Assembly (NCBI GenBank): GCA_943704495.1
Contig: CALSCR010002629.1
Location: 396 to 27,583 of the forward strand
DNA: 27,188 bases
Reading direction: 5' to 3'
Source of the DNA: Pigoraptor chileana
Taxonomy: Eukaryota > Opisthokonta > Filasterea
The notes below the pieces were generated by a model, which was given only the letters and a program-made list of their open reading frames with translations, ran no database searches and was not told the DNA's origin. The position numbers and the translations under genes were made by a program. Below are positions 1 to 11,341 of the stretch, piece by piece (positions within the stretch are counted from its first letter, which is position 1; the number at the start of each line of letters is the position of its first letter).

Positions 1-260
1 GGGGGAGTGAAGTTTAGATGGGTGGAGAGAAGAGAGAGCCGACTTTATTCGTCAGTTGCTGCGTAAAGTACTCCTGCGACTAAACCTATTGGCTGTAAAT
101 CTTGATCATGCACACATGCGCACATACGCACACTTCGCTCGCACACACAAATGGCACAAATTGCCTTTTTTAAACACACACAGAAACGGCCAACTCAAGA
201 AACACAAAATAAACAACGTACTGATCTCAAACCTCAACACCACACACTCTTAAAACGCAG
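1..260. other. Presumed intron upstream of the DHHC exon at 261
   Basis: No exon can be assigned here with confidence. The stretch becomes CA-rich from about 108 and ends in TTAAAACGCAG, an acceptable 3' splice site for the exon starting at 261. Bases 1-66 are open in one frame and are followed by a GTAAAG sequence, but the peptide does not resemble the DHHC cysteine-rich domain expected just upstream, so I do not call it an exon. Confidence 0.5.
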
Positions 261-592
261 CATACGATTTCTTCGGATCGACCGGATCCGATGATGCCTT
301 TGCGGCGGTTGCCGGGGTGACGGCGTTCCTTGCTCTTCTCGCAGTCTATCTCGTTGGGCAGCTGTTCTTCTTCCACATGTACCTCAGTGGGTTTCTCGTG
401 CAAGAAGGACTGATGTGTGCTTGTGCTGTGTAGTGTTGATGTGCGTTGCGTGTCTATGCGTTGTGGGACGGAAATCGGGAACCTCGGATGTTTTAGATTC
501 AAAGCGCGGCCTCTCCTTTGGCCTCGTATGTCGGCGCTTTTGGCGTATGACGTCGAATACTCTTTTTGCACACATAAATGCACGCTTCAACC

Positions 593-633
<41 letters not shown>

Positions 634-2692
634 TAAGCTTACCAACATTCCTCTATTTTTCCATGCCCGCCACACACTCCGCACGCATCAAACGCACAAA
701 CGGCTCGCCACAGTCCACAAGAAGTTGACGACGTACGATTACATTCTCCTTCAACGCGCAAAAGAGAGCAACGCGGCGGTCGTTCCTGCAAAACCCGCTG
801 TGAAGGAGGAGGCCACTAAGGAACCCCAACACAGATTCAAGGTGCGTTGTCGCCCGGATGTGCGCCTGGGCAATGCCATTTCTTCAGCCTTGTGTCGTCG
901 GTTGCTGTTGCTGTTGGGATATTTGGACAATGTTAGATATATAGATATGTGTGCATACATACACACACACGCGACACGCACACACAGACAACGCATGCTC
1001 ATACACATGTATGCTCTTGCCTGTCTCTCGCACATGCAGAACAAGGTGCATCCGGACGACACTGACCTTGAGAGCGGCATCAGCGAACCGCGATCGGAGG
1101 ATGATGAAGAATCTGTGCGCCACCCACACGACGAGATGGCTGCGACGCGGGGGCGTGCTCCTTCCGGATCGAGCATGGAACAGCCGAATGTTAGTCCCCA
1201 TCACCACCCAGCAACGGTTTTAGACGAGTCTAAATCGCGTCGGGTGTCGGCAGTGACCGCGGACGACAGCGGGCAGTTACCTCTTCCTCCCCCGCGACGA
1301 CCAACGCAGCCACTCCCGCCCCTCCATAATCCCCGCCCGGCGTCAAAGCGGCGCTCTGTACCCCCGGCGGCAGAGTCGGTGTATCCTGAGGAGCAGACGC
1401 AGCCGCAGTATGTCGTGCATGCCATGGTGCGTGGGCCACCCGACCGCGTACGACAGGTCACCGGACAGACCGGACAGTCGGGCATCGGCACGACGCAGGG
1501 CGGGCTCCTCCTGCCCTCTGACGCCGACGACGGCTCGCGCAACCTGCAGCTTGTCGTCGTTAACGGTCCCAACGGTGTACGCACTCCAAGTGATGGTGGA
1601 GACGACTATGGCTATCAGCAACGGCAGACGAGGAATGGCGACCCGTACTATTCCTCGGATGCAGAGTCTGTGGAAGCCGAGCCCCGCGACCACCACGTGC
1701 GCAGGCAACAGCCGGCACAGTCTCGGATGCGACCCGAGGACATGCAGCTTGTGCCTGTGCGGCCGCCAAAGCACACGCCGTCGCCCGTCGACCCGCGCCA
1801 AGCACAGCACCAGCGACAGTCATCGCGCCCCATTCGGCGTCTTGTGCTTCCCGACGGAACGACAGCAACGGTCGACCACGACGCACACGGGCAGGAGAGA
1901 GATGCAGCACTCCCTCCACCGCCTCCGTCGCGGCTTGCAAGGCAGCCCGCGCAGGGAGGTCCCGCAGATGATCACAGTAGTGCTGGTGTGCGAGGCTCAT
2001 ACCAACCGCAAAAGCCACAACAACCACAACAGCAGCAGCAACAACAAGAACAAAATCTCCCTGAACAGGAGCAGCCTGGCAACGCGCAGCCATTGACAGT
2101 TGCGCGGGCAAAGCGGCGATCGCAGAAACAGCAGCAACGTCGTGAGATGGAGGAGCAATTCAACGCACAGCTTGCGGTACAGGCGGCCGCACGACAGCAG
2201 CAGATGCAGCAGTTGGACGAATTCAGACAGGCACAGGAGAGACACCACCTGAAGCAGCAGAAGATGGCGGATGGCGACCGGGCAGCGGCGCAGCAACAGC
2301 AACTGCCACAGAGCGGCCCGCCTCCTCCTCGTGCACGCAAGACGCTCAGGGATCCGGCAGGCGCACCCGCACGACCGGGTAGTGTCGTGTCGGCGGCGGC
2401 GTCGCATGATGAGCCACCCCCATCGCGGCTGCTGCAGGACGACCCAACGGGACTGCGCAATCCGTCGCAAGACAGCATTGCGGACGGTGCGGACATGGTT
2501 CCGCCTGCGCCGCCGCCACCGCAACCGCAGCGATCGTCGACGCCGTTTGTGGCTTCGCAAAAGGTGCGGGGCATGCCGTTGGGTCCTCTTCCGCCCGTGC
2601 CAAACAAGTTTGCGAGTGTTGTGGGCGGTCCGCGCACACCTCTCGAGCCAATCGAAACGGTGGGGGCTCTGGAGGAAGAGGGAGAATACTAG
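261..2692 (+). CDS. DHHC palmitoyltransferase, ZDHHC1/11-like, 3' part (5' end outside window)
   Basis: Protein S-acyltransferases of the DHHC family attach palmitate to cysteines of membrane proteins at the ER, Golgi or plasma membrane. Inferred exons are 261-386, 714-841 and 1040-2692, with GT-AG introns of 327 and 198 bases. The first exon carries the fourth transmembrane helix ending in LFFFHMYL. Splicing then gives IHKKLTTYDYILLQR, which matches the segment after the last helix of ZDHHC1/11 (human has HKLTTYEYIVQHR). The catalytic DHHC-Cys-rich domain must lie upstream of base 1. The third exon encodes a disordered tail of about 550 residues rich in Pro, Gln, Arg and Ser, with a polyglutamine run near 2025-2050, and ends at a TAG. 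Such a tail is long for the family. An uninterrupted reading frame also runs from 578 through both introns, but its start lies next to a CA repeat and is not a credible start codon. Family assignment is strong; substrate and location are unknown. Confidence 0.85.
595..632. repeat. (CA)n microsatellite in DHHC intron
   Basis: This is an uninterrupted CA run of about 19 units in the 3' half of the 387-713 intron. The 5' half of the same intron is TG-rich on the sense strand. Confidence 0.95.
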
Positions 2693-3182
2693 TTTTGGGG
2701 GTGATCGGGTCGAATCGGATTCCAATATTACCTTTTTTGAGAGACCTTGTGTAAAAATAATGACTTTCGGTTGTGCGTGTGTGCGTCTGCGTGCATCTGT
2801 GTAGTGTTTTTTCGGATTCTGCGTTGCGGCTCTGCGTGCTAACCCCTTGCGTGCTTGTTTGTATAAAGACGAAAACTTTTGTTTCTAATTGGTGCTCTGA
2901 CTCGTCCTGCCACTTCAGTGCTCACGGCGACAGAAAATTAACACTTCTGGTCACTGTGAGTAAAATCTGTCAATCAAAATCAATCCGATCGTCCTCGGTT
3001 TTGAAATCGGCGTCGATGATTTCGACAACCAACTTGACGGCGCAGTGGCACGGGTGCTCAGTGTGCAGCGGCCGTCCAAGTCTCAGCGCGGTGTTACTGT
3101 TTGCTAGGCGAGTAGTAACACAGGCTAACCGTTCCACCACCCCGGATAATTTTGTGCCGACGGCGGTCAACAAACAATTTGT
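2693..3182. other. Intergenic region after the DHHC gene, with an ambiguous open stretch
   Basis: The region follows the TAG at 2690-2692. Bases 2700-2900 look like 3' UTR with TG-rich sequence. From 2964 to 3104 one plus frame stays open for 47 codons with protein-like composition (it contains FEIGVDDFDNQLDGAVARV). The opposite strand is also open over the same bases from 3173 to 2970 (it contains KLVVEIIDADFKTEDDRIDF). Neither has a start and splice context that I can defend, so no gene is called. Confidence 0.4.
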
Positions 3183-4262
3183 ATGACTGGCGGAGAAAAT
3201 AGTGTCTGCGTCTACCCGTCTGCCAAATCAAAGTTCTTCTTTTCCTCCACAAATCCACTTTTCTTCTACAATAACATCGATCTTATTATAAGTGGTGGTT
3301 GGATCTCCAACAATGACGACTCCGGAGAATTTGTGGCAAATTGCCATAGAAGACGTATGCCAATCGTTTCTCTCCCAAATCGCCCATCCGACGACATCGC
3401 CCTATACGAGGCTGCGCTAACGCGCATTGAGGACATTATACTCACTCTGTCCACAGAGAGTCTTCGTGCCTCTGAGCAACCTCCTCCTCCGCTCCCGAGG
3501 GCACCGAATGATGCACCTCATCCTGCAGCGGCGGCGGATGCCCTACGCCTGCACAATCCTTACGCCCACTTAGACATTACCAATGGCCCCGATGATTCGG
3601 AGGGTGAATCAGATGGGGATTCGAATGGGAACGAGCCCTCTTCAGAGTCCGATGACGGTGGTGACGGGCATCGCCGCGGCACGCCGCACGGACGCCTATC
3701 TGAAGCAGCACGGCGCCGACTGCTCATCCGGTGCGACATTGTTAAGGTAGACATTCTTGTATCCATTGCGCGACTCATTGCGGGTTCGTGGAAACACACT
3801 GGAGGATCAACGCACTCAGCACAGAGAGTTCGACTGCACAGCGAGGAAGCTGCTGCTATATGCAAGAGTCTCATAGTTCGCATCGATGAGCAAATCGCGA
3901 TCCTTCTCAACGAGCAGGGCGAACGCCGGGCGGAGGAGAGTGAGTGGCATCTCCTCATCTTGAACGTGTCGTTGACTGCTGAAGGGGCAATTGCGTCCGT
4001 CGACGTCCTGGTACGTGCTATCCGACGCCAGATAAACAAACTCGAGAGATTTCTCAAGCCCATGTGGGACGACCGCGACTCGACCAAGAACCGCATTGGC
4101 CACAACAAATGGAAGTCAAATCCAACCCCCAAAAACGACTATGCTGAGCGGCGGCGCGATGCCGAGGGCGAGCTGCGTGAGTTGCAGCCGGCATACAGCG
4201 CCATCACTGAAGACGTGCTCCCGTCCCTTGAATCGCTGCGAAACGCGAAGCACAGAATCTGA
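3183..4262 (+). CDS. Hypothetical acidic/helical protein, unrecognised
   Basis: This is a frame of 359 codons ending in TGA. I recognise no family. Residues about 95-175 are low complexity: a proline/alanine-rich stretch, then an acidic Ser-Asp-Glu-Gly stretch. From about residue 178 to the end the sequence is mostly charged and hydrophobic and probably helical, rich in Arg, Glu, Leu and Ile, with no signal peptide or transmembrane segment. The start is uncertain. A better-looking start is the ATG at 3313 (context CAACAATGACG), which opens a second frame beginning MTTPENLWQIAIED. Removing a 56-base GT-AG intron, 3355-3410, would join it in phase to ALTRIEDIILTL of the long frame. That intron would be shorter than any other here. 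The coding call is moderate and rests on composition and length; the function is unknown. Confidence 0.55.
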   Translation: MTGGENSVCVYPSAKSKFFFSSTNPLFFYNNIDLIISGGWISNNDDSGEFVANCHRRRMPIVSLPNRPSDDIALYEAALTRIEDIILTLSTESLRASEQPPPPLPRAPNDAPHPAAAADALRLHNPYAHLDITNGPDDSEGESDGDSNGNEPSSESDDGGDGHRRGTPHGRLSEAARRRLLIRCDIVKVDILVSIARLIAGSWKHTGGSTHSAQRVRLHSEEAAAICKSLIVRIDEQIAILLNEQGERRAEESEWHLLILNVSLTAEGAIASVDVLVRAIRRQINKLERFLKPMWDDRDSTKNRIGHNKWKSNPTPKNDYAERRRDAEGELRELQPAYSAITEDVLPSLESLRNAKHRI

Positions 4263-4283
4263 AACAACAACAACAACAACAAC
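4263..4283. repeat. (AAC)7 run directly after the stop codon
   Basis: AAC triplets begin at the base after the TGA of the hypothetical gene, so they would lie in its 3' UTR. Confidence 0.9.
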
Positions 4284-4378
4284 GAGTTGGACCGGAACAT
4301 GAAATGGGCAGCGACCATGCAATCTCATCACGCGAGGACAGAGCGCGGGCCAATGCAACTGGGAGTGAGAGTGGGAGT

Positions 4379-4421
4379 GGGGTCGTGGGGGTCGTGGGGG
4401 TCGTGGGGGTCGGCGTTGGGG
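4379..4421 (+). repeat. G-rich tandem repeat, G-quadruplex candidate
   Basis: Five runs of four or five G are present. The first four are separated by identical TCGT loops and the last by a longer loop (TCGGCGTT). This exceeds the usual four-tract requirement for an intramolecular G-quadruplex. It lies about 115 bases after the stop codon of the hypothetical gene, so it could act in that transcript's 3' UTR. It is preceded by GGGAGTGAGAGTGGGAGTGG. Confidence 0.8.
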
Positions 4422-5242
4422 TCGCAGGGCACGGGGCAACTTCCCCTGTGGTGGAAGCACCGGTGTTGCTTAAAAGTTCGACTTACGATGCGTGAGTGTG
4501 TGCTGTTGTCAACTAAGAATAATAAGTCGTGCCACTATAATTCAATCCCTAGTAGTGGCGCCAGGGGGCCTATAAATTAATCCCAGTGGCGCCAGGGTGA
4601 TCCAGGTAAGGGACAGCGGCCGTTTGCGTTAAAAGTAGAGTGCAGTTCCACACTGACGCCATCCCTCCGATGTCAGTTTTGAAGACAACACTCAGTACCT
4701 CTGCATATACGCATGCCGGCGCATCGTATTCCCCGGGGATAACCAATTAGAGAGAATATAAGCTGAGAGCCGGGACTACCGACTGTCAGTACTGGGACTG
4801 GCGGAATGTGATGTGTGTTGCACTAATGGGATGCAAGGCGCTGCCAGGCGATGCTCTGATGATGCAGAGATGATGCACCATCTTGATCCTTGAAAATACC
4901 CGACAGTGGACCGTAGTGACGTGGACCGCCGCTCTGTCATGCATGCATGATTTTTTTTTACAAACCGATGATCCGCCGACTGAATGCAACCGCTGATGTG
5001 CCAGAGTTCTACTACTGATACTATATCCGTGTATTACAGCATGCGCATTTGGTGCACGTCAGTGTTCGGCCGGACAGTAGTGGGACTGTCACCTCCTCAG
5101 TGATCACAAGTACTTCAGAGATGATACTCGCACAACACTCGCACAACATTCTTGTGCGGCAGCAGCAGATCCCTGTTTTTGTAAATTTATTATTTGTATG
5201 TGTTTTTTTTTGTGTTTTTTGTTGTCATCAAATGATTCAAAA
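4422..5242. other. Gene-poor region with promoter-like elements
   Basis: No coding sequence was recognised. Unlike most non-coding DNA here, the stretch lacks CA/TG repeats. A 13-base sequence, AGTGGCGCCAGGG, occurs twice (4554-4566 and 4585-4597) on either side of TATAAAT (4571-4577). A second promoter-like pair, CCAAT at 4743-4747 and TATAAG at 4757-4762, follows. Both could serve the F-box/LRR gene or an unrecognised transcript. The region may also be a decayed repeat, but no ends or coding remnants support that. Confidence 0.4.
4554..4597 (+). promoter_or_regulatory. Direct repeat of AGTGGCGCCAGGG flanking a TATA-like box
   Basis: Two exact 13-base copies with the palindromic core TGGCGCCA start 31 bases apart, with TATAAAT between them. 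The geometry suggests a paired protein-binding site around a core promoter. This is inferred from arrangement only. Confidence 0.35.
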
Positions 5243-5899
5243 ATGTCCATCATGTTCTTGTCGCTCCCCATCGAGATTGTCGTGTACCATATCGCACCGC
5301 TGCTCTCCAAGAGCGACCGCGCATCTCTTGCTGGCGTTAACTCACGGCTTGGTTGTGTGCTGAAGCACGTGCGTCTGTACACACTGCGCCGTGTCTTTGC
5401 CACGAAATACTGGGAATCTGCCGAATTTCGTGCCGTCGTGTGGGCCAACATTCCACGGGAGCGACTTGCGTTTGTAATGCGGACATTTGTGCATTGAGCG
5501 GCGTCCATTCTGTCGATCTCTCCTATTGCGAAGGATTCAGTGGCGTGTCGGCCTTGGCTGGTGTTCATAAGCCCAATCTCTCTGGTTGCACTGGAGTGAC
5601 GGATGTATCGGCGTTGGGTGGTGTCCATAAGCTCAATCTCACTGAGTGCATTGCAGTGACGGATGTATCTGCGTTGGGTGGCGTTTATAAGCTTAATCTC
5701 ACTGGTTGCACTGGAGTGACGGATGCATCTGCGTTGGGTGGCGTTTATAAGCTTAATCTCACAAAGTGCATTGCAGTGACGGATGTAACTGCGTTGGGCG
5801 GCGTTTATGAGCTCAACCTATACGGTTGCAAGGGAGTGACAGATACCTCTGCGTTGGGTGGAGTTTATTAAGCTCAATCTGTCTAATTCGCCTTGTTGA
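5243..5899 (+). pseudogene. F-box plus leucine-rich-repeat gene, frameshifted
   Basis: The ATG at 5243 opens an F-box-like region (MSIMFLSLPIEIVVYHIAPL followed by SLAGVNSRL), the part that would bind Skp1 in an SCF ubiquitin ligase. This frame stops at 5495-5497. A different frame, open across the same area, carries six consecutive repeats of exactly 20 residues (60 bases) from about 5501 to 5860, each like LGGVYKLNLTGCTGVTDVSA. A second shift near 5870 follows an extra T relative to the repeat consensus; beyond it KLNLSNSPC and a stop at 5897-5899 appear in the shifted frame. Two shifts in 660 bases suggest a decayed gene or assembly errors. Alternate repeats are more alike than adjacent ones (5581-5640 with 5701-5760; 5641-5700 with 5761-5820), implying expansion by 120-base duplication. 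No splice signals were found that would reconcile the frames. Confidence 0.7.
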
Positions 5900-6132
5900 T
5901 GACTGAGAACGACGGGGGGGAGGGGGGAGGGGTCAGGTGTGGCTGCGTCTCGTGGGCTGCTGTGGCTCGGTCTCGCCTTGGTGGCCGATTTGGCACTGTG
6001 TGCGCTCCTCCGCAATGCACACGCCTAGTATCAATGGTCCAGTGCTGCCTTGGGGCTGATCGTATTATGTGGGCCACGACTGGGAGTGTGGGAGTGTGTG
6101 TTTGGGCGCGTGGCATTGCGGGTGCGTGTGTT

Positions 6133-6164
<32 letters not shown>

Positions 6165-6935
6165 GTGCGTCTGTGCGTGCGTGCGTGTCTTTTGAGTGTG
6201 CTCCTGAAGAGTCGTCCCTTTTGTGGACATACATCGTGTGCGCGCGACATAGCCAGTGTGTGCGTTCATCAAGTCCGTATCGCACAACCGTCGTTATATT
6301 CCTACGGCCACAGTTAGACAGGGATGCATCATACATCTATTGCACACACTCTATCGGATATGTGAGAAAGCGGGGCTGCAATCGGATCATCCGCATTAAC
6401 GCGGCAATAACACACCATGTGAGTGTGACGTGGAATACCCAAGAGCGGTTAGTGAAGACATACTCCCCTGGCCCCGCCCACGATCATCGAGTGTTAACAG
6501 CCAAAGCAAACAAAAAAACACAAACAAAGCGCATTGTTGTTGTGTTGTGGGGTCGAAACGGACCATATACTGCAATATATTTGAGGAGCGGCAGAGGTCG
6601 TTGAATCTAGCCATAGACATCGATCAACACACATACACACACACGCACAAAACGCACATTCTCACTGACACAGACAAGAGCATCTATATAAAAAAAACAT
6701 CCCACACAAAACAAAGAGAACAGCCGCGAATACGTGCAAGGTGGTGGCACGCAAAAAGCAAACGACCAATATCACCCCGTTAACCGCAACAACAAAAAAA
6801 TCCCTACAAAGCGGACTTAAGGCCAACTCGGTGATACATCGTCCGAGCGCAAATTTTACACACAAAGAGGATTTTGCACACACACACACACACATCCACA
6901 GAAAACACGCACACGCACACACAGCGTGTGTGTTC
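5900..6935. other. Intergenic region rich in GT/CA repeats, 3' of NDUFS6
   Basis: No gene was recognised. The stretch contains a G-rich run (about 5911-5931), a (GT)n tract, and CA-rich sequence from about 6628. The right end should hold the NDUFS6 3' UTR on the minus strand. An open stretch at 6313-6418 is bounded by CCACAG and GTGAGT, but it has no recognisable protein sequence or partner exons. Confidence 0.5.
6136..6164. repeat. (GT)n microsatellite
   Basis: This is an uninterrupted GT run of about 14 units within TG-rich sequence. Confidence 0.95.
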
Positions 6936-8204
6936 TCAGTGGTGGTGGTCATCCTTCTCAAAGCGGAGACCGCAGTAACCGCACGCCTTTGGTCCGGGCT
7001 GGTCCTGCAGAACCAAAACAAATAGCAAAGTGCATTATAAATACTTTGTTTTGTTTGTTTGAGGTGTTAATAGCATTTGTTTGGAAACGGCGCATCTCTC
7101 ATTACCCAACACCCACACACACACCATAACAACAACAACAACAACATATACATACATATATAAGTGAAGGTGAAGTCAAAAGGGCTGGCCACACAAACGA
7201 GAATGTCAGTACTCACAAGGTTAATATAGATCTTGGGGTGTCCGAGAGCGCCGCCGCCTGTGTGTGCGACAATCAGTTAAACGATTGGATGAATACACAG
7301 CCCGCACATAAACACAGAAAACACGCGTTTCTGTGCGATGCATACAAGCACAATCGCGATTGACTGCGCACAAAACCTACGCTGGTCCTCTTGCAAAAAG
7401 CGTCAGAATGCAATTCACTTTTTTCACTCACCGCCATCACATGCAATAACGCGCGAGTGAACCTTCTTGGGGGGAATGGCGTTGATCATGTCAATCGCAG
7501 GATGAGCGTTGACCTGTATGGATAGTGTGAGGTTTTTATGTGGTTTTTTGTGTGAGTGTAAATGCAAACGCATAAGATTAATGAATGAAAAAATTCACAT
7601 GTAAAAATTGATAGTACATAGATTGAAACCGAATTGGGAAATGGCGTATCTTTCCCATCATCTTCCAACGATATATTATCTTGATGCATGTTGAAGAAAG
7701 TGACTACACTACATGCGCTTTACTCCAGCGATGCGAACAAACACACGCACAAGTACTCCGCATATATACACGGATGAAAAAAGATTAAAATCCGAGACAG
7801 TGCTCCCACAAGGGAGAGTGCCGAAAATTCCGAAGTACAACAGAAACAGAGCAAATATCGCCATTCGAACAACCACTAGAGACTGTTATGAAAAAAGCAC
7901 AGAGCAATGAAGGGAAAACTTGCGCAGCAAAGGTGCGACTAAAACAACAACATCAAACATCACCAAACAACCACTCAACAATTCCTCATCAACAACAACA
8001 CAAACAACAACTAACAACAACAACCTCATCAACACAAACCTCCTTGACGCGGTCAATAAAGCGGGCCTCGCGAATGTCCTTCCGCTCGCGCTCGACTGGC
8101 GCAGGCGACGACGCGCCTCGGTGTGCAACGTCGCTTGCAAATCGCACGCACATTGCAGGACGCGCAAGCACAAGCCGCACGCTTCGAAGTGCGACAGACG
8201 CCAT
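6936..8204 (-). CDS. NDUFS6: NADH:ubiquinone oxidoreductase subunit NDUFS6 (complex I, zinc-binding)
   Basis: This is an accessory subunit of mitochondrial complex I in the matrix arm; it binds zinc and is needed for late assembly. Inferred exons on the minus strand are 8204-8040, 7513-7432, 7257-7217 and 7004-6936, giving 118 residues (human 124). Residues 1 to about 25 (MASVALRSVRLVLARPAM...) form a typical mitochondrial presequence rich in Arg, Ala and Ser. The diagnostic core reads [20 protein letters not shown], then CGYCGLRF, and the protein ends in DDHHH like the animal homologue. The zinc ligands of the family are present: Cys80, His89, Cys104 and Cys107. Splice phases join correctly at all three introns (526, 174 and 212 bases). 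The gene is head-to-head with DPM1, with 358 bases between the start codons. Identification is secure; exon 1 rests on the presequence and phase. Confidence 0.93.
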
Positions 8205-8562
8205 CTTATTTTTTATATATGTTTCTGCTTGTGAGTCTCACGTAACTCACTGTTCACATACAATGGGCGATGCAAAGTTGGAAAGGCTTTTCTCACCAAA
8301 ATAACCTCAATGGTTCCAATGGTTCCACACACAAAAAATGCACACGAATTGAAAATGGAAACGAATACAGGTAAAAGAAATTGTCTGTCGTGCCGAGTCA
8401 TCACGTGATCTTCCGTCACGTGCCAACCTTCTGTAACGGCACTCTGCCCGTTCTGATCTCAGATGCCACAGTCACTTTATTATATAACTGTCTTCATCGA
8501 CGCATGGGCACAGCCTCACACCATAACAGCAGAGGACGGGACCTACACTTGTGGTAATCGAG
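8205..8562. promoter_or_regulatory. Divergent promoter region of NDUFS6 and DPM1 with paired CACGTG boxes
   Basis: The 358 bases between the two start codons must hold both promoters. Two CACGTG E-boxes lie at 8402-8407 and 8417-8422, 15 bases apart, the first within the 8-base palindrome TCACGTGA. Such sites are bound by basic helix-loop-helix factors (USF, TFE, Cbf1 types). A T-rich TTATTTTTTATATATG lies beside the NDUFS6 start. Bidirectional use is inferred. Confidence 0.5.
8401..8423. promoter_or_regulatory. Twin E-boxes (CACGTG x2)
   Basis: Two CACGTG hexamers lie 15 bases apart between divergent genes, about 140 to 160 bases from the DPM1 start codon and 200 to 220 from that of NDUFS6. 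Confidence 0.45.
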
Positions 8563-10985
<2,423 letters not shown>

Positions 10986-11089
10986 GATCACACACAACCT
11001 TCGCCACTCTCTTCCAATGGACTGCATGCACTCGCTGGCGTCATTTGTTGATGCATGCATTAATGATCGTTCGGTCGCGAGAGAACTCA

Positions 11090-11095
11090 AATAAA
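11090..11095 (+). terminator. AATAAA poly(A) signal candidate for DPM1
   Basis: The hexamer AATAAA lies 105 bases after the DPM1 stop codon on the sense strand. Confidence 0.55.
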
Positions 11096-11266
11096 TCTCA
11101 AACAAACTTGGGGTGGTCGCGTACAGGCGCCATACTAAATTAAACGCTTACAACACACACACACACACTATGTCGTTCTTCTTCTTCATCGTCATCATCA
11201 TCATCTTCGTCTTGTTGTTCGAGAAACGGCAGACCAAACGACCAGATAGAGTCGGTTCGCCCACAA

Positions 11267-11272
11267 TTTATT
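11267..11272 (-). terminator. AATAAA poly(A) signal candidate for RPSA
   Basis: On the minus strand AATAAA lies about 70 bases after the RPSA stop codon. Confidence 0.55.
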
Positions 11273-11341
11273 TCCCAGGGAGCGGCAGCCACGCAGGTCA
11301 CGTGCGCTGTGCAAGTAAGGGCAGTGTGAAACTGGACGCAT

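Larger units (their letters stand above)
10986..11341. other. Convergent 3' ends of DPM1 and RPSA
   Basis: No further gene was seen. The stretch holds the presumed 3' UTRs of both genes, a short (CA)n run at about 11153-11169 and a GATGATGAT-like run on the minus strand (11188-11210). Each gene has an AATAAA signal in the right orientation, so the two UTRs need not overlap. Confidence 0.6.

Noticed and set aside
578-713. Open reading in front of the DHHC exon starting near the CA repeat
   Set aside because: It encodes mainly His-Thr repeats; the splice to the exon at 714 restores the family sequence exactly.
1972-2725. Long open frames on the minus strand opposite the DHHC tail
   Set aside because: These are antisense shadows of a GC-rich, Gln/Pro-rich coding exon and resemble no protein.
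4585-4612. TGGCGCC followed by AGGG...GGGAC, resembling the start of a retroelement primer-binding site
   Set aside because: The complement does not make a proper tRNA 3' end, no terminal repeats or coding remnants were seen, and the motif is explained as one copy of a local 13-base duplication.
4850-4998. TGATGA and CTGA sequences resembling C and D boxes of a snoRNA
   Set aside because: The boxes are about 130 bases apart, there are no complementary ends, and several equivalent matches occur by chance.
4503-5150. TGTTG at the left and CAACA at the right, as at the ends of some LTRs
   Set aside because: No target-site duplication flanks these ends and nothing internal supports an element; such pentamers are common by chance.
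6313-6418. Exon-like segment between CCACAG and GTGAGT
   Set aside because: Open in one frame but with no recognisable peptide and no neighbouring exons.
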